Source: an uncultured Collinsella sp. (GTDB lineage Bacteria > Actinomycetota > Coriobacteriia > Coriobacteriales > Coriobacteriaceae). From it: 35,449 nt of DNA. Below the pieces are notes generated by a model. That model ran no database searches. It saw nothing but the letters and a program-made list of their open reading frames with translations, and was not told where the DNA came from. Positions within the stretch are counted from its first letter, which is position 1. Each line of letters begins with the position of its first letter. The position numbers were made by a program, and so were the translations under genes. Positions 22,935 through 30,307 of this stretch are shown here, one piece after another. The DNA is taken from positions 1 to 35,449 of the forward strand of contig URKH01000011.1 of the NCBI GenBank assembly GCA_900548255.1, given 5' to 3'.

Positions 22935-22991
22935 GTGTACGTCAGCCTCCAAATATGCCATTTTTTGTCGTTTTTGGAGGCTGACGTACAC
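22935..22991. repeat. 19-bp perfect inverted repeat
   Basis: GTGTACGTCAGCCTCCAAA (22935-22953) and its exact complement (22973-22991) enclose a 19-base T-rich loop. It lies in the divergent gap between the LarC2-like and PHP genes. Either strand could form a stable hairpin; the loop T-run is not placed like a terminator tail. The element looks like another palindromic intergenic repeat family. Confidence 0.75.
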
Positions 22992-23125
22992 GTTTTGAGA
23001 GCGCAAGCGAGACCGCACCGCGCGCCGCGCAGCCTTTCCAATCGATTTCGACCTCCGACGTGCCCGGCGTTTTGAGAGTTGCGCCATTACAATGGAGCGG
23101 ATTCGCCAAATGCAAAGGAGTCGCC

Positions 23126-24037
23126 ATGCCCGCATGCCCGCTGGTCGATTGCCATACTCATACCTCGTTTTCGGACGGCCATGCCTCGTTTGAGGACAAC
23201 GTCCGCGCCGCCACCGCTGCCGGATGCCGTGTCATGGTCTCGACCGACCACCTCACCCTGCCCGCCAGTATGGATGCTAACTGCGAGGTGCAGGTCGTCG
23301 AGGGCGACTTGCCGGCGCACCGTCTGGCTTTTGAGGACGCCCGCAAGCTTGCCGCGCAGATCGCACCCGAGCTCGAGCTTATCTATGGCTTTGAATGCGA
23401 TTGGTACGAGGGCTGCGAGCCCTTGGTAGAGCGCTGGTCCCAGGGCGCTGTCGTACGTCTGGGCAGCGTACACTGGATTGGCGGCCCGGGAGATATTGCG
23501 GCAGGCGCCGCAGGCACGGCGGGGACAGAGGACGTCGCTCGCCCCGACACGCCCGATTCGCTCTGCGGCTGGATTGACGACGCCACCAACCTGCACGTTT
23601 GGGAAAACTTAGGCGTGCGCGGCGTATGGGAGCGCTATGTCGACGACTGGTGCCGCGCCTGCGAGAGCTCGCTCAACTTTGACGTGATGGCCCATCCCGA
23701 CCTAGTCATGCGTTTTTCGAAAGAGGGCTTTGCGCCCGACTTTGACCCCATGCCCTTTTGGGAGCAGATGGCCGAATGCGCGCACGATACGGGCCGCCGC
23801 GTTGAGGTTTCGACCGCCGCGCCGCGTAAGGGCCTCGACGACTACTATCCCGCGACCAAGCTGTTGCGTTGCTTCGCCCACGCCGAGGTGCCGATTACTT
23901 TTGGCTCGGACGCACACCGCGCCTGCGACATCTGCTGGAACATCCGCGAGGCTCAGGCCCACGCCTACGACTGCGGCTACCGAACCTTCGATATCCCCCA
24001 CGCCACCGGCGAATGGGAACCCACGCCCCTCGTCTAA
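23126..24037 (+). CDS. PHP-family phosphatase, probable histidinol-phosphatase (HisJ/HisK type)
   Basis: A 303-residue PHP-domain phosphoesterase. Metal ligands are visible in VDCHTHTSFSDGH (His10, His12, Asp17), VMVSTDHLTLP, FECDW, GSVHWIG, VMAHPDLV and the final FGSDAHRA. The layout is that of HisJ/HisK histidinol-phosphatases, which hydrolyse L-histidinol phosphate in the eighth step of histidine synthesis. It converges with the his operon 27 bases from hisE, and the hisB here encodes only the dehydratase, so this gene fills the missing step. An inserted Gly/Ala-rich loop (AAGAAGTAGTEDVA) follows GSVHWIG. The start is fixed by AAAGGAG before ATG. Confidence 0.82.
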   Translation: MPACPLVDCHTHTSFSDGHASFEDNVRAATAAGCRVMVSTDHLTLPASMDANCEVQVVEGDLPAHRLAFEDARKLAAQIAPELELIYGFECDWYEGCEPLVERWSQGAVVRLGSVHWIGGPGDIAAGAAGTAGTEDVARPDTPDSLCGWIDDATNLHVWENLGVRGVWERYVDDWCRACESSLNFDVMAHPDLVMRFSKEGFAPDFDPMPFWEQMAECAHDTGRRVEVSTAAPRKGLDDYYPATKLLRCFAHAEVPITFGSDAHRACDICWNIREAQAHAYDCGYRTFDIPHATGEWEPTPLV

Positions 24038-24064
24038 CTAGTCACTGGGGACGTTCTTAAACAA

Positions 24065-24382
24065 CTATTGACGGCGGGCGTTGAGTTCGCCGGCCAGCTC
24101 ATCGAGGGTGATGCCGTAGCGCTCGAGCGTCACGAGCAGGTGGTAGATCAGGTCGCCGGCCTCGTAGCGGATGTGTTCGTGGTCGTTATCCTTGCAGGCC
24201 ATGATCACCTCGCTCGCCTCCTCGGCAAGCTTCTTGAGCAGCTCGTCCTCGACATCGGTCAGCAGGCGAGCGGTATAGCTCTCCTGCGGCGATGCGTCGC
24301 GACGGCCGTGAATCACCCCGGCGAGCCCCGTCAGCGTCTCACCGATATTTCCATCCTGAACATTCGCGGTGCGTACACCCAT
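24065..24382 (-). CDS. hisE: Phosphoribosyl-ATP pyrophosphatase HisE
   Basis: A 105-residue member of the MazG-like superfamily that converts phosphoribosyl-ATP to phosphoribosyl-AMP, step two of histidine synthesis. The helices ESYTARLLTDVEDELLKKLAEEASEV and EHIRYEAGDLIYHLLVTLE carry the expected EExxE and ExxD metal sites. It is a separate gene, 46 bases after hisI, rather than the HisIE fusion of enterobacteria. Last gene of the his operon; no clear terminator hairpin follows. Confidence 0.95.
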   Translation of the reverse strand: MGVRTANVQDGNIGETLTGLAGVIHGRRDASPQESYTARLLTDVEDELLKKLAEEASEVIMACKDNDHEHIRYEAGDLIYHLLVTLERYGITLDELAGELNARRQ

Positions 24383-24428
24383 GGTTCAATCCTTTCTGGT
24401 TGGCCAAGCGCCTGGTCGAGCGCCCGCC

Positions 24429-24758
24429 CTACGCGAGTTTTCTAAAGAAGCAGGTATGGTTGCCGGTATGGCAGGCCGGACCCGGCGAGTCGACCTTGAC
24501 CAGCAGCGTATCGCTATCGCAGTCGGCCCAGAGCTCCTTGACCTCCTGCATATTGCCGCTCGTCGCGCCCTTGTTCCAGAGCTCCTGGCGGCTGCGGCTC
24601 CAAAACCACGTGGTACCGGTCTTGAGCGTCAGCCCCACCGATTCCTCGTTCATCCAAGCAACCATAAGCACCTCACCGGTGTCATACTGCTGAACCACAC
24701 AAGGAATCAGCCCACGGTCGTCGTATTTGAGCTCTGCCGCGGTTGTCACTTGCTCCAT
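24429..24758 (-). CDS. hisI: Phosphoribosyl-AMP cyclohydrolase HisI
   Basis: A 109-residue zinc enzyme that opens the adenine ring of phosphoribosyl-AMP, step three. The signature LMVAWMNEES, the WSRSRQELWNKGATSGN block and the metal-binding DCDSDTLL...ACHTG...TCFF cysteines are intact. The ATG immediately follows the hisF stop codon with no spacer, so translation is coupled. Confidence 0.96.
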   Translation of the reverse strand: MEQVTTAAELKYDDRGLIPCVVQQYDTGEVLMVAWMNEESVGLTLKTGTTWFWSRSRQELWNKGATSGNMQEVKELWADCDSDTLLVKVDSPGPACHTGNHTCFFRKLA

Positions 24759-25541
24759 TTAGAAGTCCAATCTCACAGGTATTCCCTGGCTGGCCATGTA
24801 TTCTTTGACTTCGCGAATGCTGAAGGTCCCAAAGTGAAAGACACTTGCTGCCAGCACGGCATCGGCTTCGCCCTCGATCACGCCCTCGGCAAAATGCTCG
24901 AGCGTGCCCACGCCGCCGCTTGCGATCACCGGGATCGGCACCGCACGCGCCACGGCGCGGGTGAGTGCCAGGTCGAAGCCAGCCTTGGTGCCGTCGCGAT
25001 CCATGCTGGTGAGCAAGATCTCACCGGCGCCGCGACGAGCCGCTTCCTCGGCCCACGCCACCGCATCGATACCCGTGGCGTTACGGCCGCCCGCGGTAAA
25101 GACCTCCCACTTGTCGGCTCCCGGCTCACCGGGCAAACCAACACGCTTGGCATCGATCGCCACGACCACGGCCTGGCTGCCAAATGCAGCGGCAGCTTGG
25201 CTGACCAGCGACGGATCGCGCACGGCAGCAGAGTTGAGCGACACCTTATCGGCACCGGCAGCCACCATGGTTCGCATGCCCGCCAGGTCACGAAAACCGC
25301 CGCCCACGGTATAGGGAATGGCCAACTCCTCGGCCGCATGCGCCGCCATCTCAATGGTCGTCGCACGGTTGTCGCTCGTCGCAGTGATGTCCAGGAACAC
25401 GACTTCGTCCGCGCCCTCGCGGTCGTAGGCGCGCGCCAGCTCCACCGGATCGCCCGCATCGCGCAGGCTCACAAAGTTGACGCCCTTGACCACGCGGCCG
25501 TCCTTAACGTCCAGACAGGGAATCACACGCTTGGTAAGCAT
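24759..25541 (-). CDS. hisF: Imidazole glycerol phosphate synthase cyclase subunit HisF
   Basis: A 260-residue (beta/alpha)8-barrel that takes ammonia from HisH and forms imidazole glycerol phosphate and AICAR from PRFAR. The catalytic Asp11 lies in IPCLDVKDGRVVKG. FLDITATSD, VGGGFR, VVVAIDAKR (second catalytic Asp, near 130), LTSMDRDGTKAGFD and VIASGGVGTLEH mark the strands. The start lies three bases after the hisA stop, with GAGGAG as ribosome binding site. Confidence 0.97.
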   Translation of the reverse strand: MLTKRVIPCLDVKDGRVVKGVNFVSLRDAGDPVELARAYDREGADEVVFLDITATSDNRATTIEMAAHAAEELAIPYTVGGGFRDLAGMRTMVAAGADKVSLNSAAVRDPSLVSQAAAAFGSQAVVVAIDAKRVGLPGEPGADKWEVFTAGGRNATGIDAVAWAEEAARRGAGEILLTSMDRDGTKAGFDLALTRAVARAVPIPVIASGGVGTLEHFAEGVIEGEADAVLAASVFHFGTFSIREVKEYMASQGIPVRLDF

Positions 25542-25544
25542 GGG

Positions 25545-26288
25545 CTACTCCTCCCCTCGGGCGGCGGCCAGCGCCTGTGCCAGCGTAAAGTTGCCCTCGT
25601 AGAGCGCGCGACCGGTGATCGCACCCTCAATAGCATCCTCACCCACCGCGGCAAGCGCGCAGATATCGTCGAGTGTCGAGATGCCACCCGAAGCCACGAC
25701 GGGAAAACCCGCGACCTCGGCCACATGGCGATACGCCGCCACGTCGATGCCCGTCTGCATGCCATCGCGCGCGATGTCGGTGTACACCAAATGCTTAAAG
25801 CCCAGCTCGGAAAGCTGCGCCACCGCATCATCGAGCGCCACGCCCGCGCCATCGCGCCAGCCGTTCACCTTGACCTGGCCGTCACGGGCGGCGATGTCTG
25901 CCACCAGCAGCTCGCCAAAGCCGCGCGCTGCCACCTCGGCAAAACCCGGCTCGGTCACCAGCACGGTCCCCAGCGCAATACGGCGCGCGCCATAGCCGGC
26001 CAGCTCGTCGATGCGTGCGAGCGAGCGGACGCCGCCGCCCACGTCCACGGACAGACCGTCGACGCCGCAGATAGCCTTGATCGCCGTCGAGTTGGCAGCG
26101 CATGCGTCCTCATCCTCGCCAAAGGCAGCGGACAGGTCGACGACATGCACCCAGTTCGCACCCTGCTCGGCAAAGGAGCGGGCAACGGCCACGGGGTCGT
26201 CGGAATATACCTTGCAGCGGCTCCGGTCGCCGCGCTCCAGGCGCACGACCTTGCCGCCGATCAAATCGATTGCGGGAAACAGAATCAT
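25545..26288 (-). CDS. hisA: ProFAR isomerase HisA
   Basis: A 247-residue half-barrel-repeat enzyme that isomerises ProFAR to PRFAR, step four. Catalytic Asp8 is in LFPAIDLIGGKVVRL; the partner Asp is in YTDIARDGMQTG. VDVGGGVRS and VVASGGISTLDD are the two phosphate-binding repeats. Some actinobacteria use a bifunctional PriA instead; nothing here tests for TrpF activity. The ATG overlaps the hisH stop by four bases (ATGA). Confidence 0.96.
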   Translation of the reverse strand: MILFPAIDLIGGKVVRLERGDRSRCKVYSDDPVAVARSFAEQGANWVHVVDLSAAFGEDEDACAANSTAIKAICGVDGLSVDVGGGVRSLARIDELAGYGARRIALGTVLVTEPGFAEVAARGFGELLVADIAARDGQVKVNGWRDGAGVALDDAVAQLSELGFKHLVYTDIARDGMQTGIDVAAYRHVAEVAGFPVVASGGISTLDDICALAAVGEDAIEGAITGRALYEGNFTLAQALAAARGEE

Positions 26289-26980
26289 CGGCCGGCCTCC
26301 TCGACGATGTTGACGAAGTTCTTAAGGATGCGCTGTCCCAGCGCGGAGGATTTCTCGGGATGGAACTGGCATCCCCACACGTTGCCGTGGCGCACGATGC
26401 ACGGGAAGCTCCGCGTGTAGTGCGTGCGCGCCAGAACATCGGCGGCATCGACATCGTCGGCCACCGCATAGCTGTGGGTGAAGTACATGTTGGCGCCCTC
26501 GGCAAAACCGGCGAGCAATGGATCGGCCGCGCCGGCGGGCGTCATGTGCACCTGGTCCCAGCCCACGTGCGGCACCTTCAGGCGACTCGATTCCAAGCGC
26601 GTGCACGAGCCGCGCATAATGCCCAGGCCATCGACCCAGGGACCGCCGGCCTGCTCGGAGGCATCGTCGTCCGCGCCCTCGTCCGCCGGCACGCCCTCGT
26701 CGCCGCGTTCAAAAAACAGCTGAAGGCCCAGGCAGATGCCGAGCAGAGGAGTTCCGGCGGCAACGGCGTCAAGCACGGCCGCCTCCTCGCCGCTCTGGCG
26801 CATAAAGGCGATCGCGTCATAGAACGCGCCCACGCCCGGGATGACCAGGCCATCGGCCTTGCGGATCTGTTCCGGATCATCCGACGTGCAGGCAGCGGCA
26901 CCGGCGCGCGCAAGCCCGCGCACGACGCTCGACAAGTTCCCTTTGTGGTAGTCGACCACCACGATCTTCGGTTCGCCCAC
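26285..26980 (-). CDS. hisH: Imidazole glycerol phosphate synthase glutaminase subunit HisH
   Basis: A 231-residue class I glutamine amidotransferase that supplies ammonia to HisF. Cys83 is the nucleophile (GICLGLQ); the His and Glu of the triad are in WGCQFHPEKSS. An acidic insert of about 18 residues (97-114, VPADEGADDDASEQAGG) follows the nucleophile region and is not in typical HisH. The start is the GTG at 26980, preceded by GGGAGGG; the longer frame to 27016 would place its start inside a hairpin and has no ribosome binding site. Confidence 0.93.
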   Translation of the reverse strand: MGEPKIVVVDYHKGNLSSVVRGLARAGAAACTSDDPEQIRKADGLVIPGVGAFYDAIAFMRQSGEEAAVLDAVAAGTPLLGICLGLQLFFERGDEGVPADEGADDDASEQAGGPWVDGLGIMRGSCTRLESSRLKVPHVGWDQVHMTPAGAADPLLAGFAEGANMYFTHSYAVADDVDAADVLARTHYTRSFPCIVRHGNVWGCQFHPEKSSALGQRILKNFVNIVEEAGR

Positions 26981-27005
26981 GCGACCCTCCCTTTTCCCAT
27001 CATCC

Positions 27006-27046
27006 AAAACCACCACGAAGGTGCCTGTCCCCTTTGTGGTGGTTTT
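27006..27046. terminator. Terminator-like hairpin inside the his operon
   Basis: AAAACCACCAC and GTGGTGGTTTT form an 11-base perfect stem over a 19-base loop containing GGTGCCTGTCCCC. It lies between hisB and hisH. T-runs follow in either reading direction, so it could attenuate or process the operon transcript. Confidence 0.6.
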
Positions 27047-27060
27047 TACCCTTGTGGCGG

Positions 27061-27648
27061 TTACAGTGAGCCCTTGGTGCTGGGGATTCCTTGGACGCGG
27101 GGATCAAGCTCGCAGGCGTGGCGCATCGTGCGTCCCACGGCCTTAAAGGCTGCCTCGATAATGTGATGCGAGTTGCCGCCCGCCAGCTCGCGCACATGCA
27201 GCGTGAGCTTAGCATCGCGCGCAAAGGCATAGAAGAACTCGACGGCCAGCTCGGTATCAAAGCTGCCCACGCGCTCGGTCGGCACGGGCAGATCGCAATA
27301 GGCCTGCCCGCGACCCGAGATATCAACGGCGGCCATCACGAGCGTCTCGTCCATGGCAATCGCCGCATCGGCAAAGCGCGTAATGCCCGCCTTGTCACCC
27401 AGTGCCTGGCAAAACGCCTCGCCCAGCACAATGCCCGTGTCCTCGACGGTGTGGTGCGCGTCGACCTCCACATCGCCCATCGCATGTACCGTCAAATCGA
27501 ACAGGCCATGGCGGCCAAGGGCGTTGAGCATGTGGTCGAAAAACGGCACGCCGGTCGAGATATCGCACACGCCGGATCCGTCCAGATCGAGCTTAACGAC
27601 AATGTCGGTCTCGCCCGTCTTGCGGGTTGCCTCGGCATAACGGCCCAT
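27061..27648 (-). CDS. hisB: Imidazoleglycerol-phosphate dehydratase HisB
   Basis: A 195-residue manganese enzyme, step six of the pathway. The metal sites are complete: FFDHMLNALGRHG, DAHHTVEDTGIVLGEA and GGNSHHIIEAAFKAVGR. Its length is that of the monofunctional enzyme, with no fused phosphatase domain. The ATG directly follows the hisC stop with no spacer. Confidence 0.97.
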   Translation of the reverse strand: MGRYAEATRKTGETDIVVKLDLDGSGVCDISTGVPFFDHMLNALGRHGLFDLTVHAMGDVEVDAHHTVEDTGIVLGEAFCQALGDKAGITRFADAAIAMDETLVMAAVDISGRGQAYCDLPVPTERVGSFDTELAVEFFYAFARDAKLTLHVRELAGGNSHHIIEAAFKAVGRTMRHACELDPRVQGIPSTKGSL

Positions 27649-28764
27649 CTACATCTCCTCCTTCACCAGCGCGGCAAACGCAGCCAGCACCTCGTCGTTT
27701 TCCTGCGGGGTACCCACGGTAATGCGCAGACAGTCCGCAAGCCCCGGCGCGTAGCTAAAGTCGCGCACCAAAATTGAATACTCGCCGCGCAGGCGCTCGC
27801 GCACGCACGTGGCGTGCGGTGTGCGCACGAGCACAAAGTTTGCTGCGCTCGGCCATGCCTCCACGGGCATGCCCTCGGCAGCCATTGCACGCAGGGCGCA
27901 CAACTCGCGTTCGCGCTCGGATGCAACTTGCGCCACCACGGGCGCATACGCATCGCGGGCACGCACGCAGGCAAGCGCCGCGGCCTGGCTCAGCACGTTG
28001 ACTGAATAGATCTGGCGAATCGCCGCGAACACGTCGATGACCTCGGGGGTCGCGATCACGTAGCCCAGACGCGTGCCGGCGGCGCCAAACGCCTTGGACA
28101 GCGTATGCAAAATCACCAGGTTAGGATGCTCGGCGATAAGCCCTTGCGCCGTGGTGGCCGCGCCAAACGAATCGTCGGCAAACTCCACGTAGGCCTCGTC
28201 GACCATCACCATGCCGGGGCAGGCATCGCACAGGGCCGCGATAAAGTCGAGCGGCGCCACGTCGCCCGTAGGATTGTTGGGCGAGGTCACAATCGCCAGG
28301 TTGCACTCGGGTGCGGCCGCGAGCACAGCCGCCTGGTCGAGCTCAAAAGTTGCCGGGTCGCGCCACACGTCGCGCACCTCGGTCTGACAGAGCGACGCAA
28401 AGAACGCGTACTCGCTAAAGCACGGCGGGCAGTTAAGCAGGGTCCGCCCCGCGCCGCCAAACGCCAACAGGTAGTTATAGAGCAGCTCGTCGCCGCCGTT
28501 GCCCACGCAGACATTCTCGCGCGCCACGCCATGCCAAGCGGCCAGCTCGTCGCGCAGATCGTTGGACATGGGATCGGGATAACGGTTGAGCGGCGTGGCG
28601 GCGAGCGCCGCGTCGACCGCCTCGCGCACGCCGGCCGGCACGGGATAGGTGTTCTCGTTGGCCGAAAGGTTGATGCGCGTGGGCGTAAAGTTGGGATCGT
28701 AGGGCTCAATGCCGGCCAAGTAGGGCTGGACGAGCTCCTTCATGCGAGGCGTCAGCTCGGCCAT
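27649..28764 (-). CDS. hisC: Histidinol-phosphate aminotransferase HisC
   Basis: A 371-residue class I/II PLP-dependent aminotransferase, step seven. INLSANENTYPVP is the substrate loop, VGNGGDELL the cofactor phosphate site, TSPNNPTGD and VDEAYVEFA the pyridine contacts, and LSKAFGAAGTRLGY carries the Schiff-base Lys. ATG 28764 begins two bases after the hisD stop (TAATATG); the longer open frame to 28863 lies within hisD. Confidence 0.96.
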   Translation of the reverse strand: MAELTPRMKELVQPYLAGIEPYDPNFTPTRINLSANENTYPVPAGVREAVDAALAATPLNRYPDPMSNDLRDELAAWHGVARENVCVGNGGDELLYNYLLAFGGAGRTLLNCPPCFSEYAFFASLCQTEVRDVWRDPATFELDQAAVLAAAPECNLAIVTSPNNPTGDVAPLDFIAALCDACPGMVMVDEAYVEFADDSFGAATTAQGLIAEHPNLVILHTLSKAFGAAGTRLGYVIATPEVIDVFAAIRQIYSVNVLSQAAALACVRARDAYAPVVAQVASERERELCALRAMAAEGMPVEAWPSAANFVLVRTPHATCVRERLRGEYSILVRDFSYAPGLADCLRITVGTPQENDEVLAAFAALVKEEM

Positions 28765-28765
28765 A

Positions 28766-30202
28766 TTAGGCCTCCCCGCCGGTCGCGTTAGCGCCATCCG
28801 CGCCCGCAGCCGCCAAGTCCACACCCTCGGCGACCGTCGCCGCGGCGTCGCCCGGCCAGGCAACCTTGGTCAGGTCGGCCGCCGCCAGCGACTCGGCGCT
28901 CACGGAATCCTCGCCCTGTTCCAGCACGCGACGACGCAGGGCGGCAGAAAGCGCGTGCGCCCACAGGCCCTCGGCCTCGGCCAAACGCTGCGTAGCGGGA
29001 GCGTCGGAGAGCAGGCCCTCGGGCGTATAGCAGATAACGCTTGAGCGCTTAACGAACTCCTCCACCGAAAGCGGGTTGGAGAACATGGCCGTGCCGCCGG
29101 TCGGCAGCGTGTGGTTGGGGCCGGCAACGTAATCGCCGAGCGGCTCGGAGCTCCAAGCGCCCACAAAGATGGCGCCGGCGTTGCGAATGCCGCCAAGCAG
29201 GCCCATTGCATCCTTGCAGTGCAGCTCCAGGTGCTCGGGCGCCACGGTGTTCACGGCCTCGACGGCGGCAGCCATATCGGCGGCCACCACGATGGTGCCC
29301 TCGTTGTCGAGCGAGGCGCGCGTAATCTCGGCACGCGGCGACTGCGCCACCAGAATGTCGATACCCGCCTCGACCTCGCGCGCAAACTGCTCGTCGCAGG
29401 TCACCAGATAGCAGGCGGCAAGCGGATCGTGCTCGGCCTGGGCCATCAGGTCGGCCGCGACCACCATGGGCTTGGCCGTGGCATCGGCCAGCACGCAAAC
29501 CTCGGAGGGGCCGGCGACCATGTCGATGCCCACGTCGCCCGAGACAATCTGCTTGGCCGCGGCGACAAAGGCGTTGCCCGGGCCGGTGATTTTGTCGACG
29601 CGCGGAATGGTCTCGGTACCGTATGCCAGCGCGGCCACGGCCTGGGCGCCGCCCACCATATAGATTTCGTCCACGCCGCCGAGCTTGGCCGCGGCGAGCG
29701 TATAGGGGCTGATCAGGCCGTCCTTTTGCGGCGGCGTCACCATGACCACGCGCTTGACGCCGGCCACCTTGGCAGGAATGGCGTTCATGAGCACGGTGGA
29801 GGGATACTGTGCGCGACCGCCCGGCACGTAGATGCCGGCCGCGGCGAGCGGAGTCACCTTAACGCCGAGCATCGTGCCGTCTGGACGCGTGGTAAACCAG
29901 CCCTGCTCGACCTCGCGCTGGTGAAACTCGCGAATCTGGCGCGCAGCCTTCTCGAGCGCGGCGACAAAGGCCGGGTCGAGGCCTTCGAGCGCAGCATCGA
30001 TCTGCTCTTGCGGCAGACGAAAGCTTTGCAGCTCGACACCGTCAAAACGTTGGCAGTAATCGCGCACCGCAGCATCGCCGTTGGCACGCACGTTGGCCAC
30101 GATATCGCGGGCGGCGTCGACGATGTTTTGCGGCAGCACACCCTTGCGGTTGAGCTGGTTGGTAACGAGGCGCTCACCGGGAGCAAGCTTGATGGTCTTC
30201 AT
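28766..30202 (-). CDS. hisD: Histidinol dehydrogenase HisD
   Basis: A 478-residue zinc enzyme that oxidises histidinol to histidine in two NAD-dependent steps. The sequence is canonical: VTPLAAAGIYVPGG, VMVTPPQ, the signature region QAVAALAYGTETIPRVDKI, GPGNAFVAAAKQ, GPSEVCVLADATA and APEHLELH. About 45 extra Ala/Asp/Gly-rich residues at the C-terminus go beyond the usual end. AGGGGA lies eight bases upstream of ATG. 105 bases separate it from hisZG, with nothing recognisable in the gap. Confidence 0.97.
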   Translation of the reverse strand: MKTIKLAPGERLVTNQLNRKGVLPQNIVDAARDIVANVRANGDAAVRDYCQRFDGVELQSFRLPQEQIDAALEGLDPAFVAALEKAARQIREFHQREVEQGWFTTRPDGTMLGVKVTPLAAAGIYVPGGRAQYPSTVLMNAIPAKVAGVKRVVMVTPPQKDGLISPYTLAAAKLGGVDEIYMVGGAQAVAALAYGTETIPRVDKITGPGNAFVAAAKQIVSGDVGIDMVAGPSEVCVLADATAKPMVVAADLMAQAEHDPLAACYLVTCDEQFAREVEAGIDILVAQSPRAEITRASLDNEGTIVVAADMAAAVEAVNTVAPEHLELHCKDAMGLLGGIRNAGAIFVGAWSSEPLGDYVAGPNHTLPTGGTAMFSNPLSVEEFVKRSSVICYTPEGLLSDAPATQRLAEAEGLWAHALSAALRRRVLEQGEDSVSAESLAAADLTKVAWPGDAAATVAEGVDLAAAGADGANATGGEA

Positions 30203-30307
30203 ATCGGTATCCCCTATCGGTCGAGGTTGCGTTTGGAAAACGAGATGCCGGGCAGCGGCACCAATCGGCCCGCAGTCCGGATATGGGGGCGCCCGTGCGC
30301 GCTCGCG

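Noticed and set aside
24369..26420. 683-codon open frame on the plus strand across hisI, hisF and hisA
   Set aside because: It is the antisense of three canonical his genes, with His/Arg/Gly-rich low-complexity content typical of a GC-rich shadow frame.
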